A stretch of DNA of 64,000 nucleotides from Rugamonas sp. A1-17 (lineage in GTDB: Bacteria; Pseudomonadota; Gammaproteobacteria; Burkholderiales; Burkholderiaceae_D). The stretch covers positions 496,001-560,000 of the forward strand of contig JAJLPB010000003.1 in NCBI GenBank assembly GCA_025548565.1, given 5' to 3'. Positions 18,749 through 26,552 of the stretch are shown one piece after another. Made by a program: the position numbers and the translations under genes. A model generated the notes under the pieces. It ran no database searches, was not told the DNA's origin, and was given only the letters and a program-made list of their open reading frames with translations. The first letter of the stretch is position 1. Each line of letters opens with the position of its first letter.

Positions 18749-20065
18749 TTATTGGGATTTGAGTTGCAGGGCCGGCGTCACCTGGCAGGCACGCCAGGTC
18801 GGCAGCAGGCCGGCCAGCACGGCCGAGGCCACGGCCATCGCGAAGGTGGTCAGCAGCATGATCCAGTCCATGTGCGCGACCACCGTCAGCGCCTTGGATT
18901 GCATGGCGATCAGCGCCAGCGCGCCGAAGGCCAGCAGCAGGCCCAGCGCGCCGCCGACCAGGCCGACCACGGTGGTCTCGATCAGGAACTGCTGGAAGAT
19001 CTCGCGGCGCGAGGCGCCGAGCGCACGGCGGATGCCGACTTCGGCCGCGCGCACCGAGAACTTGGCCAGCAGCAGGCCGATGGTGTTGACCAGGCACAGG
19101 ACCAGGAAGCCGAAGGCCAGCCAGGCCGACAGCTTGCTGTCGTTGCCGACCACCTTCAGGTGGTCCAGCCATTCGCGCACGTCGTACAGCTTGTTGGCGG
19201 CGGCGCGTTTCAACCGCCCCAGCTTGCGCTGCTCGATGGCATAGCTGTCAAGGTAGCTTTGCAGCTCGGCGCGGTCGGCGGCGCTGCGGGTCTCGAACCA
19301 GAACTGGATCCAGGTGCATTCCGATGCGATGAAGGCCTGGAAGCCCGGCGCGACGTCGTCGGTGCAGCTGGTGCTGCCGTTGCGCTGCATCTCGTGGCGG
19401 ATGGCGGTGGCGAACGGGATGTACAATTCGTCCTCGTCGTCGAAGGCGCCGTCGTCGTTGCCGATGATGCGATGGAAGCGCGGCACCATGTTCCAGGTGT
19501 CGAGCACACCGACGATCTGGTACTGCATGCCGCCCAGCGTCATGCGCTGGCCGACCGGATCGGCGTCGCCGTACAGCTTCTTGGATAGCTTGCGGCTCAG
19601 CACCGTGACGTCGGCGCCGGCCTTGTCGTCGGCCGGGCTCCAGCCCTGGCCGTGCAGGAAGGGGGCGTCGACCAGGTTGAAGAAGTCGGCGGTCAGCGCC
19701 AGGCCCTGCGCGGTGAAGGCGCCGATGTCCTTGCGCGCCGGCTCGATCGGCTGGGCGATGCCGAAGATGGCGGTGCGCCGCTCGCCCACTTTGCTGTTGA
19801 GGAAATTGGTGGCGTCGCGGTAGCTGATCTGGTTGTCGTTGGGCGCGTCGCCCGGCTTGTAGCCCTCGATCGGGCCGTTGTCGACCAGCGGCACGAACAG
19901 GCGGTCGCTCTTGTGCGGGATCGGGTCGCCCGACATCACGTGCAGGATGGTCAGCGTGGCCACGCTGGCGGCCACGCCGACGGCCAGGGTCAGCACCATC
20001 AGCGCGGTCAGGGCCGGGTTGCGGCGCAGACTGCGCAGGCCCAGCAGGAAGTAGTAGTGGAACAT
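18749..20065 (-). CDS. MacB-like/FtsX-type ABC transporter permease (first)
   Basis: The roughly 438-residue permease begins with FHYYFLLGLRSLRRNPALTA and an N-terminal helix, then a large periplasmic domain, and ends with three helices. The loop VRAAEVGIRRALGASRREI is the FtsX/MacB signature. The start at 20065 follows AGGAGCGCC; the frame upstream overlaps the ATPase gene and is not protein-like. It lies 10 bases after the ATPase gene. Compared with the second permease it has a longer N-terminal periplasmic domain including two Cys (SCTDD and SECTW), possibly a disulfide. Confidence 0.85.
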   Translation of the reverse strand: MFHYYFLLGLRSLRRNPALTALMVLTLAVGVAASVATLTILHVMSGDPIPHKSDRLFVPLVDNGPIEGYKPGDAPNDNQISYRDATNFLNSKVGERRTAIFGIAQPIEPARKDIGAFTAQGLALTADFFNLVDAPFLHGQGWSPADDKAGADVTVLSRKLSKKLYGDADPVGQRMTLGGMQYQIVGVLDTWNMVPRFHRIIGNDDGAFDDEDELYIPFATAIRHEMQRNGSTSCTDDVAPGFQAFIASECTWIQFWFETRSAADRAELQSYLDSYAIEQRKLGRLKRAAANKLYDVREWLDHLKVVGNDSKLSAWLAFGFLVLCLVNTIGLLLAKFSVRAAEVGIRRALGASRREIFQQFLIETTVVGLVGGALGLLLAFGALALIAMQSKALTVVAHMDWIMLLTTFAMAVASAVLAGLLPTWRACQVTPALQLKSQ

Positions 20066-20075
20066 GTGGCGCTCC

Positions 20076-20798
20076 TTATGCGACATGGGACTTGCCGTCG
20101 GCGTTGGCATCGAACAGCGTCGGCGACTTGCGCACCAGGTCCGACACCTGGCCGTCGATGATGTGGACGTTGCGCTGCGAGCGCACCGCCAGCTCGGGAT
20201 CGTGGGTGACCATCAGGATGGTGGTGCCCTGGGCGTTGATCTCCTCCAGCAGCTCCATCACGCCGCGCGCCATTTGCGTATCCAGGTTGCCGGTCGGCTC
20301 GTCGGCCAGCAGCAGCTTGGGCGAGCCGGCCAGCGCGCGCGCGATCGCCACGCGCTGCTGCTGGCCGCCCGACAGCTCGGCCGGATAGTGCTTCATGCGC
20401 GAGGCCAGGCCGACCTTGGACAGCGCGTCCTCGATGCGCTCCTTGCGCTCGGCCGCGTTGAAGCCGCGGTAGCGCAGCGGCACGTCGACGTTGTCGAACA
20501 GCGACAGGTCGGGAATCAGGTTGAAGCCCTGGAAGATGAAGCCCAGCTTTTCGTTGCGCAGGCGCGAGCGGGCGTTGTCGTCCATGCCCTTGACGTTGAT
20601 GCCGTCGAGGATGTACTCGCCGTCGGTGAACTCCTCCAGCAGGCCGGCGATGTTGAGGAAGCTGGTCTTGCCGGAGCCGGATGGACCGGTCACGGTGACG
20701 AACTCGCCCTGCTTGACGTTGATCTCGAAGCCGCGCAGCGCGTGGGTTTCGATCATGTGGGTACGATAGACTTTGCTCAGGTTTTGCATGCGCAGCAT
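20076..20798 (-). CDS. MacB/LolD-type ABC transporter ATP-binding protein
   Basis: This 240-residue ATPase has Walker A GPSGSGKTS, Q-loop in FQGFNLIPDLS, signature LSGGQQQRVAIARAL, Walker B LLLADEPTG and a switch His in VTHDPE. The motif style and length match the LolD/MacB subfamily that pairs with FtsX-type permeases. The start at 20798 (MLRMQNLSKVYR) is preceded by AGAGG and gives the family-typical length. It lies between the adaptor gene (19 bases upstream) and the permeases. Confidence 0.92.
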   Translation of the reverse strand: MLRMQNLSKVYRTHMIETHALRGFEINVKQGEFVTVTGPSGSGKTSFLNIAGLLEEFTDGEYILDGINVKGMDDNARSRLRNEKLGFIFQGFNLIPDLSLFDNVDVPLRYRGFNAAERKERIEDALSKVGLASRMKHYPAELSGGQQQRVAIARALAGSPKLLLADEPTGNLDTQMARGVMELLEEINAQGTTILMVTHDPELAVRSQRNVHIIDGQVSDLVRKSPTLFDANADGKSHVA

Positions 20799-20817
20799 GG
20801 AGGGCCTCTTTAAAAAG

Positions 20818-22086
20818 TTATTGGTTGATCGAGACGCGCTCGGCGTTCTCAAAGGTTTCGGTGCCGGAGATGACGACCTTGTCGCCCTGTTTCAAACCGC
20901 CGAGGATCTCCACCGCGGAGACGCTGGTGGCGCCCATCTTGATCGGGGTGCGGATGGCGATGCCGTCGCGCACCACGTAGGCGAAGCGGCCGCCCTCGGA
21001 TTCCACGAACGGGCCGCGCTGCAGCATCAGCGTGTTCGGCTTCTCGTCGATCAGCAGGCGCGCGGTCACGCGCTGGTTCTGGCGCAGGCCGGCCGGCTGG
21101 GCGGCGGTGAAGCGCACCCGCGCCAGCACCTGGTTCTTGACCACCTCCGGCGACAGCGCCGACAGCTTGGCGTTGGCGGTGCCGGTGCCGAAGTTGACCT
21201 CGGCGTTCATGCCCAGGCCGATGTCGGACACATAGGTCTCCGGCACCTCCAGCTCGACCTCCAGGCGCGACAGGTCGACCAGCGTCATCAGCGGCGCGTT
21301 GGCCGGCACCACGCTGCGGTTGGCCACCGACAGCGTGCCGATGAAGCCGTCCACCGGCGCGCGCACGGTCAGCTCGTCGACGCGGCGCTGGGCGTTGGCC
21401 AGCGACAGGCGTTGGCGGTCCAGCTCATTGATCTTGGTCTTCAGCTCCAGCGCCACGTTGTCGCTTTCCAGCTCGGCCGCCTGGCCGGCGTGCTTGGCGC
21501 GGATCTCGGCCGAGTTCAGCGCGTCCTTGGCCTTCTGGTATTCGATCTTGGCGATGATGCCTTCGTTGGAGACGGCGTTGTACCGCTCCAGCGTGCGCAG
21601 CGCGGACAGCCGTTCGATCTCGGCGGTGTCGGCGTCGCGCCGGGCCAGCAGCTTCTGCTTGCGGGCCAGGATCTGCTGGCGCGCCACCTCGGCCTCCAGT
21701 TGCAGATAGCTCGACTGCTCGCGCTTGAGCGCGTCGGTCAGGTCGGGCGATTCCAGCACCGCCAGGATGTCGCCCTTCTTGACCGTGTCGCCGGCGGCCG
21801 CCTTCAGCGTCACGGTGGCCGGCGAGGCCGAGTACAGCGTTGGGCTGATGGCGGCGACGATGCGGCCGTTGACGGCGGCGTCGCGGATCAGCGTGCCGCG
21901 CCCCACCTCGGCGATGCGCAGGCGCGATATGTTGACCGAATGGTCGCTGCCGCGCCACGCGTGGACCACGGAATAGGCCGCCGCCGCGACCGCCACGGCG
22001 CCGAGCGCGATCAGCAGGCGGCGCTTGGTGGCCTGCCCTTTGGGGGCGGCGATGACGGCGTCTTGATTGGAGGTGTCGCGTATCAT
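20818..22086 (-). CDS. HlyD/MacA-type periplasmic adaptor (efflux membrane fusion protein)
   Basis: The 422-residue protein has one N-terminal membrane helix (about residues 23-43). A lipoyl-like half follows (VTLKAAAGDTVKKGDILAVL), then a long coiled-coil hairpin (about 110-240) and a return lipoyl and beta-barrel part (VRAPVDGFIGTLSVANRSVV). This is the architecture of MacA-type adaptors linking an inner-membrane transporter to an outer-membrane TolC-like channel; no channel gene is in the operon. It is the first gene of a six-gene operon and sits directly downstream of a sigma-54 promoter, so the built-in NtrC-type regulator probably autoactivates the set. Confidence 0.88.
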   Translation of the reverse strand: MIRDTSNQDAVIAAPKGQATKRRLLIALGAVAVAAAAYSVVHAWRGSDHSVNISRLRIAEVGRGTLIRDAAVNGRIVAAISPTLYSASPATVTLKAAAGDTVKKGDILAVLESPDLTDALKREQSSYLQLEAEVARQQILARKQKLLARRDADTAEIERLSALRTLERYNAVSNEGIIAKIEYQKAKDALNSAEIRAKHAGQAAELESDNVALELKTKINELDRQRLSLANAQRRVDELTVRAPVDGFIGTLSVANRSVVPANAPLMTLVDLSRLEVELEVPETYVSDIGLGMNAEVNFGTGTANAKLSALSPEVVKNQVLARVRFTAAQPAGLRQNQRVTARLLIDEKPNTLMLQRGPFVESEGGRFAYVVRDGIAIRTPIKMGATSVSAVEILGGLKQGDKVVISGTETFENAERVSINQ

Positions 22087-22119
22087 GATCGTGTAAGTGT
22101 TTAAAGACGGGCAATGTTA

Positions 22120-22136
22120 TGCAGAAACCGTGCCAG
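22120..22136 (-). promoter_or_regulatory. Sigma-54 (RpoN) -24/-12 promoter of the exporter operon
   Basis: On the minus strand CTGGCACGGTTTCTGCA matches the consensus TGGCAC-N5-TTGC with one mismatch (CTGC for TTGC) and exact GG-to-GC spacing. The -24 GG is at 22134-22133 and the -12 GC at 22122-22121. It lies 34 bases before the adaptor start. The presence of a GAYTGA-bearing activator in the same operon supports the call. Confidence 0.75.
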
Positions 22137-22174
22137 TTGCTAAGTGATTGATTTTATTAAAGTTAAGTGGCGCC

Positions 22175-22214
22175 GTCCGCTGTCCGCCCGCCTGTCCGGT
22201 CGTCCGCCTGTCCG
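22175..22214. repeat. Cluster of five GTCCG repeats upstream of the sigma-54 promoter
   Basis: GTCCG occurs at 22175, 22182, 22194, 22202 and 22210, with CGCCTGTCCGG repeated twice 16 bases apart. The cluster lies about 40-80 bases upstream of the -24 box, where an NtrC-type enhancer site could be. It may equally be chance in GC-rich intergenic DNA between two divergent genes. Confidence 0.4.
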
Positions 22215-22278
22215 GCCGCGCTTGATAAAACGGCAAGCGTGACCATGTGGGGCGTTATCGCCACCACCCGAGTACCGC

Positions 22279-23832
22279 ATGAGCCTGTTCGACCGCCTGT
22301 CCCGTATCCTGCTACCCGCCGAAGCGCCTGTCGCCGACTACCCCTTTGTCGCCAGCGACGTCGCGCTGTACCGGCGCACAGCGCATGCCGGCGACAGCGT
22401 GCTGGACGAGCAGACCTGGGACGACATGCTGCTGCCGCAATACAGCGCGCTGCTGTCGCGCGAGACCAGCATCTTCGGCCAGCAGGAGCTGCACCGGCGC
22501 CTGCACGCTGATGGCGGAAGCGTCGCCGCGTCCGCCGTCCGGGTGCGGACACTGGCGCAGGACGCCGGACAACGGCAACGCCTGCACGCGGCCTGCGCCG
22601 GCCTGCGCCGCGCCGACCGCGAGGTCAGCGCAACCCTGTTCGGCGCGCCGCTGGCGCCATCGCCGCGCTGGGTCAAGCTGCTGCCGTGGCTGGCGCCGGC
22701 GCTGCTGCTGTCGGTGGTGCTGGCGCTGGCCACCGGCGTGGTGGCGCTGTGGGGCGTGGTGGTGCTGCTGTGGATGGTGTCGTTGGCGGTGCAGGTGCTT
22801 CATCACGAGGCGATCGAGGAATGGGACCGCATCCGCGCCACGCTGCAGCAGCTGCTGCGCAGCCACGGTCTGCTGGCCGCGCTGGACGATCCGCTGACGG
22901 CCGAGTTCTGCGACGATGCCGCGCAAGCCGGCAAGCTCAATTCCAAGTTGAGCCAGTCGGCGGCCGGCGAGCTGCCCGGCGTGCGCGAGTACCGCGACTG
23001 GTTGTGGCAAATGAATGTGCGCCACTACTTCGCCAGCCGCGACGCGGTGCGCACCCATCTCGATCTGCTGCGCGCCAGCTTCCGGCGCGTGGCGTCGCTG
23101 GAGGCCGACCTGGCGCTGGCGCGTCACCTGGCGCAGACGCCGCGTCACTGCTGGGCGCAGCAGGGCGGCGAACTCACGCTGGAACGGGTGGTGCATCCGC
23201 TGCTGGCGCAGGCCGAGCCGCTGTCGTTCGCGCTGGCGGGGCAGGGCGCCTTTATCTCCGGGCAGAACGGCATCGGCAAGAGCACGCTGCTGCGCACGGT
23301 GGGCCTGAACCTGATCGTCGCCCGCGCCTTCGGTTTCTGCTACGCGGAACAGGCCGTCACGCCGCTGCTGCCGGTGTACTCCAGCATGCAGAGCGAGGAT
23401 GCGCTCGAAGGCGGCGAGAGCCTGTACATCGCCGAGCTGCGCCGGGCGCGCGAGCTGCTGGCGCTGGCCGAACGCGCGCCGGCCGTGTTCATCATCGACG
23501 AGATCTTCCGCGGGACCAACCACCTGGAGTCGATCTCGGCGGCGGCGGCGGTGCTGCATACGCTGTCGCGGCAGGGCACGGTGATCGTCTCCTCGCACAA
23601 CCTGGTGCTGGCGCCGCTGCTGGAGGAGCGCCTGACGCCGTGGTGCGTGAGCCGCGTGGGCGATGGCCTGCGGGTGGCGCCTGGCGTGCTGCGCGAGACC
23701 AACGGCATCGCCCTGCTGGCGGCGCGCGGCTTCGACGCCGCCATCTCGGCCAAGGCCAACCGCGTGTACGACTGGCTCAGCGACTACATGGCCCATCCCA
23801 CCGACTGCGAGGGCATACGGAATAGCCTTTGA
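22279..23832 (+). CDS. Membrane-anchored MutS-like ATPase
   Basis: The 517-residue protein carries a C-terminal MutS domain V ATPase: Walker A GQNGIGKST (328-336), Walker B VFIIDEIFRGTN (D407/E408), and the downstream SSHN segment. Its N-terminal half lacks mismatch-recognition and connector domains and instead contains two tightly spaced hydrophobic segments (about 137-174), so it is probably inner-membrane bound. It is therefore unlikely to act in mismatch repair; related MutS-like membrane proteins have no firmly established role. It is divergent from the exporter operon and precedes the GbsR operon by 55 bases. Confidence 0.75.
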   Translation: MSLFDRLSRILLPAEAPVADYPFVASDVALYRRTAHAGDSVLDEQTWDDMLLPQYSALLSRETSIFGQQELHRRLHADGGSVAASAVRVRTLAQDAGQRQRLHAACAGLRRADREVSATLFGAPLAPSPRWVKLLPWLAPALLLSVVLALATGVVALWGVVVLLWMVSLAVQVLHHEAIEEWDRIRATLQQLLRSHGLLAALDDPLTAEFCDDAAQAGKLNSKLSQSAAGELPGVREYRDWLWQMNVRHYFASRDAVRTHLDLLRASFRRVASLEADLALARHLAQTPRHCWAQQGGELTLERVVHPLLAQAEPLSFALAGQGAFISGQNGIGKSTLLRTVGLNLIVARAFGFCYAEQAVTPLLPVYSSMQSEDALEGGESLYIAELRRARELLALAERAPAVFIIDEIFRGTNHLESISAAAAVLHTLSRQGTVIVSSHNLVLAPLLEERLTPWCVSRVGDGLRVAPGVLRETNGIALLAARGFDAAISAKANRVYDWLSDYMAHPTDCEGIRNSL

Positions 23833-23853
23833 CTTTCGCGCGGCATAGTTCTA

Positions 23854-23877
23854 TTATTTCTGTAATGACAGAAATAA
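23854..23877. promoter_or_regulatory. Palindromic operator of the GbsR-family gene
   Basis: TTTCTGT-AATG-ACAGAAA (23857-23874) is a perfect inverted repeat with a 4-base centre, and the symmetry extends three more bases on each side. It ends 11 bases before the regulator start codon, a position suited to autorepression. The same half-sites recur at 24438-24455 in front of the next gene. Confidence 0.75.
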
Positions 23878-23887
23878 AGGAAATGCC

Positions 23888-24415
23888 ATGACGCTCGCCC
23901 CGACCATCCAGAAATACATCCTGCACTGGGGAGAGATGGGTACGCGCTGGGGCGTCAACCGCACGGTGGCGCAGATCCACGCGCTGCTGTTCCTCGTCAA
24001 CCGGCCGCTGCCGGCCGAGGAGATCGCCGACACGCTGGGTGTGGCGCGCTCCAACGTCAGCAACAGCCTGAAGGAGCTGCAAGGCTGGGGGCTGGTGCGC
24101 ATCAGCCATGTGGCCGGCGACCGCCGCGACCACTTCGTCGCCCTGCAGGACGTGTGGGAAATCTTCCGCGTCATCGTCGAGGAGCGCAAGAAGCGCGAGA
24201 TCGACCCGACGCTGGCCGTGCTGCGCGAATGCGCGGCGGAGGCTGAAAACGATCCGGCGCTGGAGCAGGCCACCAAGGCCAAGATGGACCAGGTGCTGGA
24301 CTTCCTCGAAATGCTGACCGCCACCTACGGCGACTACAAACACCTGCCACCGGCCACCATGCAGCGCTTCCTGAAGATGGGCGGCAAGGTGGCGCGGCTG
24401 CTGGGCGGAGAATGA
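23888..24415 (+). CDS. GbsR/MarR-family transcriptional regulator
   Basis: The 175-residue protein has a winged helix-turn-helix (about residues 27-90, with LPAEEIADTLGVARSNVSNS and HVAGDRRDHFVA wing) followed by a helical dimerisation region. This matches the GbsR family, which in Bacillus represses glycine betaine synthesis genes; the effector here is unknown. It starts a five-gene operon-like cluster. A perfect palindrome precedes it, and the same palindrome precedes the next gene, so it most likely represses both itself and the downstream genes. Confidence 0.85.
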   Translation: MTLAPTIQKYILHWGEMGTRWGVNRTVAQIHALLFLVNRPLPAEEIADTLGVARSNVSNSLKELQGWGLVRISHVAGDRRDHFVALQDVWEIFRVIVEERKKREIDPTLAVLRECAAEAENDPALEQATKAKMDQVLDFLEMLTATYGDYKHLPPATMQRFLKMGGKVARLLGGE

Positions 24416-24437
24416 CCCGGGTTTTTTTGATGTGATG

Positions 24438-24455
24438 TTTCTGTTTTTACAGAAA
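24438..24455. promoter_or_regulatory. Second copy of the GbsR-type operator
   Basis: TTTCTGT-TTTT-ACAGAAA repeats both half-sites of the palindrome at 23857-23874 with a different 4-base spacer. It ends 19 bases before the DUF4166 start codon. Two identical half-site pairs within 600 bases, each just before a gene, are strong evidence of a specific binding site. Confidence 0.75.
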
Positions 24456-24474
24456 TTTCAGACAGGACGGTACC

Positions 24475-25095
24475 ATGAAGATCCCTTCCGAAGGTGAGAT
24501 GTTCAAGAAAATCCTGGGGCCGGAATGGCGCCGGCTGCATCCCGATATCCAGGCGCGGTTCGACAAGAATCCGCTGCCGGGCAAACCGCTCCACTACAGC
24601 GGCAGCCTGTCCGAGTTGAAGTGCTCGCGCATCGGGAGGCTGCTTGGCTACCTGACCATGCCGCTGGTCCAGGGCGCACTGATGCCCTACAACGACGCCG
24701 GCTTCCCGGTGGATATCCAAGTCTATTCCAAGCCGGATTGCGCCTCGATTTTCAAGCAGCGCATCTACCGGCTCAACGGCCGCAAGCCGGTCATGTTCAC
24801 CTCCTTCATGGCCGAGGGCAGCAAAGGCGAAGTCCTCGAATACGTCGGCATGGGCCTGGGCATGAAGCTGCTGCTGGATGTCCGCGACGGCAACCTGCAC
24901 TTCGAAAGCGACGGCTATTTCTGGGAGGTGCTAGGCGTGCGCATACCGCTGCCGGGCGTGCTCACGCCGGGCAAGACCTTTCTCTGCCACCGCAACAACA
25001 GCGCCAACCAGTTCGACATCCGCATCGAGATCCGGCACGCGCTGTTCGGCACCACGTTCACACAAGCAGGCGTATTTCGCGAGGTGACAGCATGA
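24475..25095 (+). CDS. DUF4166 domain protein
   Basis: This 206-residue, apparently soluble protein matches the DUF4166 family, commonly found beside or fused to SDR-type oxidoreductases. No catalytic motif is recognised. It is preceded by the second operator copy and ends in a four-base ATGA overlap with the TIGR01777 gene, so the two are translationally coupled. Function is unknown. Confidence 0.75.
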   Translation: MKIPSEGEMFKKILGPEWRRLHPDIQARFDKNPLPGKPLHYSGSLSELKCSRIGRLLGYLTMPLVQGALMPYNDAGFPVDIQVYSKPDCASIFKQRIYRLNGRKPVMFTSFMAEGSKGEVLEYVGMGLGMKLLLDVRDGNLHFESDGYFWEVLGVRIPLPGVLTPGKTFLCHRNNSANQFDIRIEIRHALFGTTFTQAGVFREVTA

Positions 25096-26540
25096 ATACC
25101 CATCTGATAGCGCTGCAGCTCATGGCCGCCCAGGGGTGCCTTGGCGCGTTCGACACCGTGTACCACCACGAGCTGACCGAGGCGCTGCCCGGCCGCGCCA
25201 CGGCCCGGCGCGAGCTGACCATCCACGCGGTGCGAGCGCTGATCTACAGCGCCTTGTTCATCGGTCTTGCCGGCTGGGCCTTCCACGGCGCGTGGGCGCT
25301 GGTGCTGCTGGCCGTGTTCTCGATCGAGATCGTGCTGACCCTGTGGGATTTCGTGGTCGAGGACCGCACCCGCCTACTGCCGGCGACCGAGCGCGTGACC
25401 CACACCGTGCTGGCGATGAACGGCGGCGCCTTCATCGCGCTGCTGGCGCTGAACACGCCGGCGTGGTGGGCGATGCCGACCGCGCTGGCCTGGCAGCCGC
25501 ACGGCGCGTTGAGCGTGTTCCTGGCGTTGTGCGGCGTGGGCGTCGGCCTGTCCGGCATGCGCGACGCGTTTGCCGCAAGGGCCATCGGCCAGCTGGCGCT
25601 GCGCGACGGCGCAGCGCCGGAGCCGAGCTTCGGCGCGCCGGAGCGCAGCTTCCTGGTGACCGGCGCCACCGGCTTTATCGGCCAGCGCCTGGTGCGCGCC
25701 TTGCTGCGCGACGGCCATCGCGTGACGGTGCTGACCCGCCAGGCGCGGCAAGCCGCGTGGCTGTTCGATGGCCGCGTCGATTGCGTCGACAGCATGGCGA
25801 AGTTGCCGGTTTCGCGCCGCATCGACGTCGTGATCAACCTGGCCGGCGCGCGCATCCTGGGCTGGCGCTGGACCGCCGCCCGCCGCGCCGCGCTGCGCGC
25901 CAGCCGCGTCGGGTTGACGAACAATCTGGTGGCCTGGATCGCCGCAGCCGAACACAAGCCGGCGCAGTTGATATCGGCCTCCGCCATCGGCTACTACGGC
26001 ACGCAGCGGCGCGGCGGCGACACCGTGCTGACCGAGAGCGACGGCCCGCAGCCCATGTTCATGTCCGACCTGTGCCGCGAATGGGAGCTGGCGGCGCAAG
26101 GCGCGGCGGCCCACGGCGTGCGCGTGGCCTGTACGCGCTTCGGGCTGGTGCTGGGAACGCAGGGCGCGCTGCCGATGATGCTGTTACCGATCAAGCTGGG
26201 ATTGGGCGGGCCGCTGGGTGGCGGCACGCAATGGCTGTCGTGGATCCATGTGGACGACGTCATCGGCGGCATCGCCCACCTGTGCCGCTCGGGCGAGGAG
26301 GGCGCCTTCAACTTCACGGCGCCGGAGAGCCTCACGCAAGCGCAATTCAATCGCGTGGCGGCGGGCGTGCTGCATCGTCCATATGGTTTCCCCACGCCGG
26401 GCTGGCCGATGCGGCTGATGCTGGGCGAGCAGTCCGACCTGCTGCTGGAAGGCCAGCGCGTCGCACCCGCGCGGCTGCTGGCCAGCGGCTACGCGTTCCG
26501 CCATCCGCAGCTGGAAGGCGCGCTGCGCAGCCTGGCCTGA
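25092..26540 (+). CDS. TIGR01777-family oxidoreductase with N-terminal membrane domain
   Basis: The 482-residue protein has four predicted membrane helices in about the first 170 residues. A Rossmann SDR domain follows with FLVTGATGFIGQRLV (NAD(P)-binding glycine motif), DVVINLAG and SASAIGYYG, and the C-terminal substrate region contains LSWIHVDDV. The SDR half belongs to the TIGR01777 (YfcH-like) epimerase group. Fusion to a multi-helix membrane domain suggests a lipid or membrane-associated substrate, but none is known. The start overlaps the DUF4166 stop (ATGA). Confidence 0.8.
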   Translation: MNTHLIALQLMAAQGCLGAFDTVYHHELTEALPGRATARRELTIHAVRALIYSALFIGLAGWAFHGAWALVLLAVFSIEIVLTLWDFVVEDRTRLLPATERVTHTVLAMNGGAFIALLALNTPAWWAMPTALAWQPHGALSVFLALCGVGVGLSGMRDAFAARAIGQLALRDGAAPEPSFGAPERSFLVTGATGFIGQRLVRALLRDGHRVTVLTRQARQAAWLFDGRVDCVDSMAKLPVSRRIDVVINLAGARILGWRWTAARRAALRASRVGLTNNLVAWIAAAEHKPAQLISASAIGYYGTQRRGGDTVLTESDGPQPMFMSDLCREWELAAQGAAAHGVRVACTRFGLVLGTQGALPMMLLPIKLGLGGPLGGGTQWLSWIHVDDVIGGIAHLCRSGEEGAFNFTAPESLTQAQFNRVAAGVLHRPYGFPTPGWPMRLMLGEQSDLLLEGQRVAPARLLASGYAFRHPQLEGALRSLA

Positions 26541-26552
26541 CTGGAGGATGAC

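Noticed and set aside
22279-23832. Assignment as DNA mismatch repair MutS
   Set aside because: Domains I to IV are absent and membrane helices are present; only the ATPase domain is shared.
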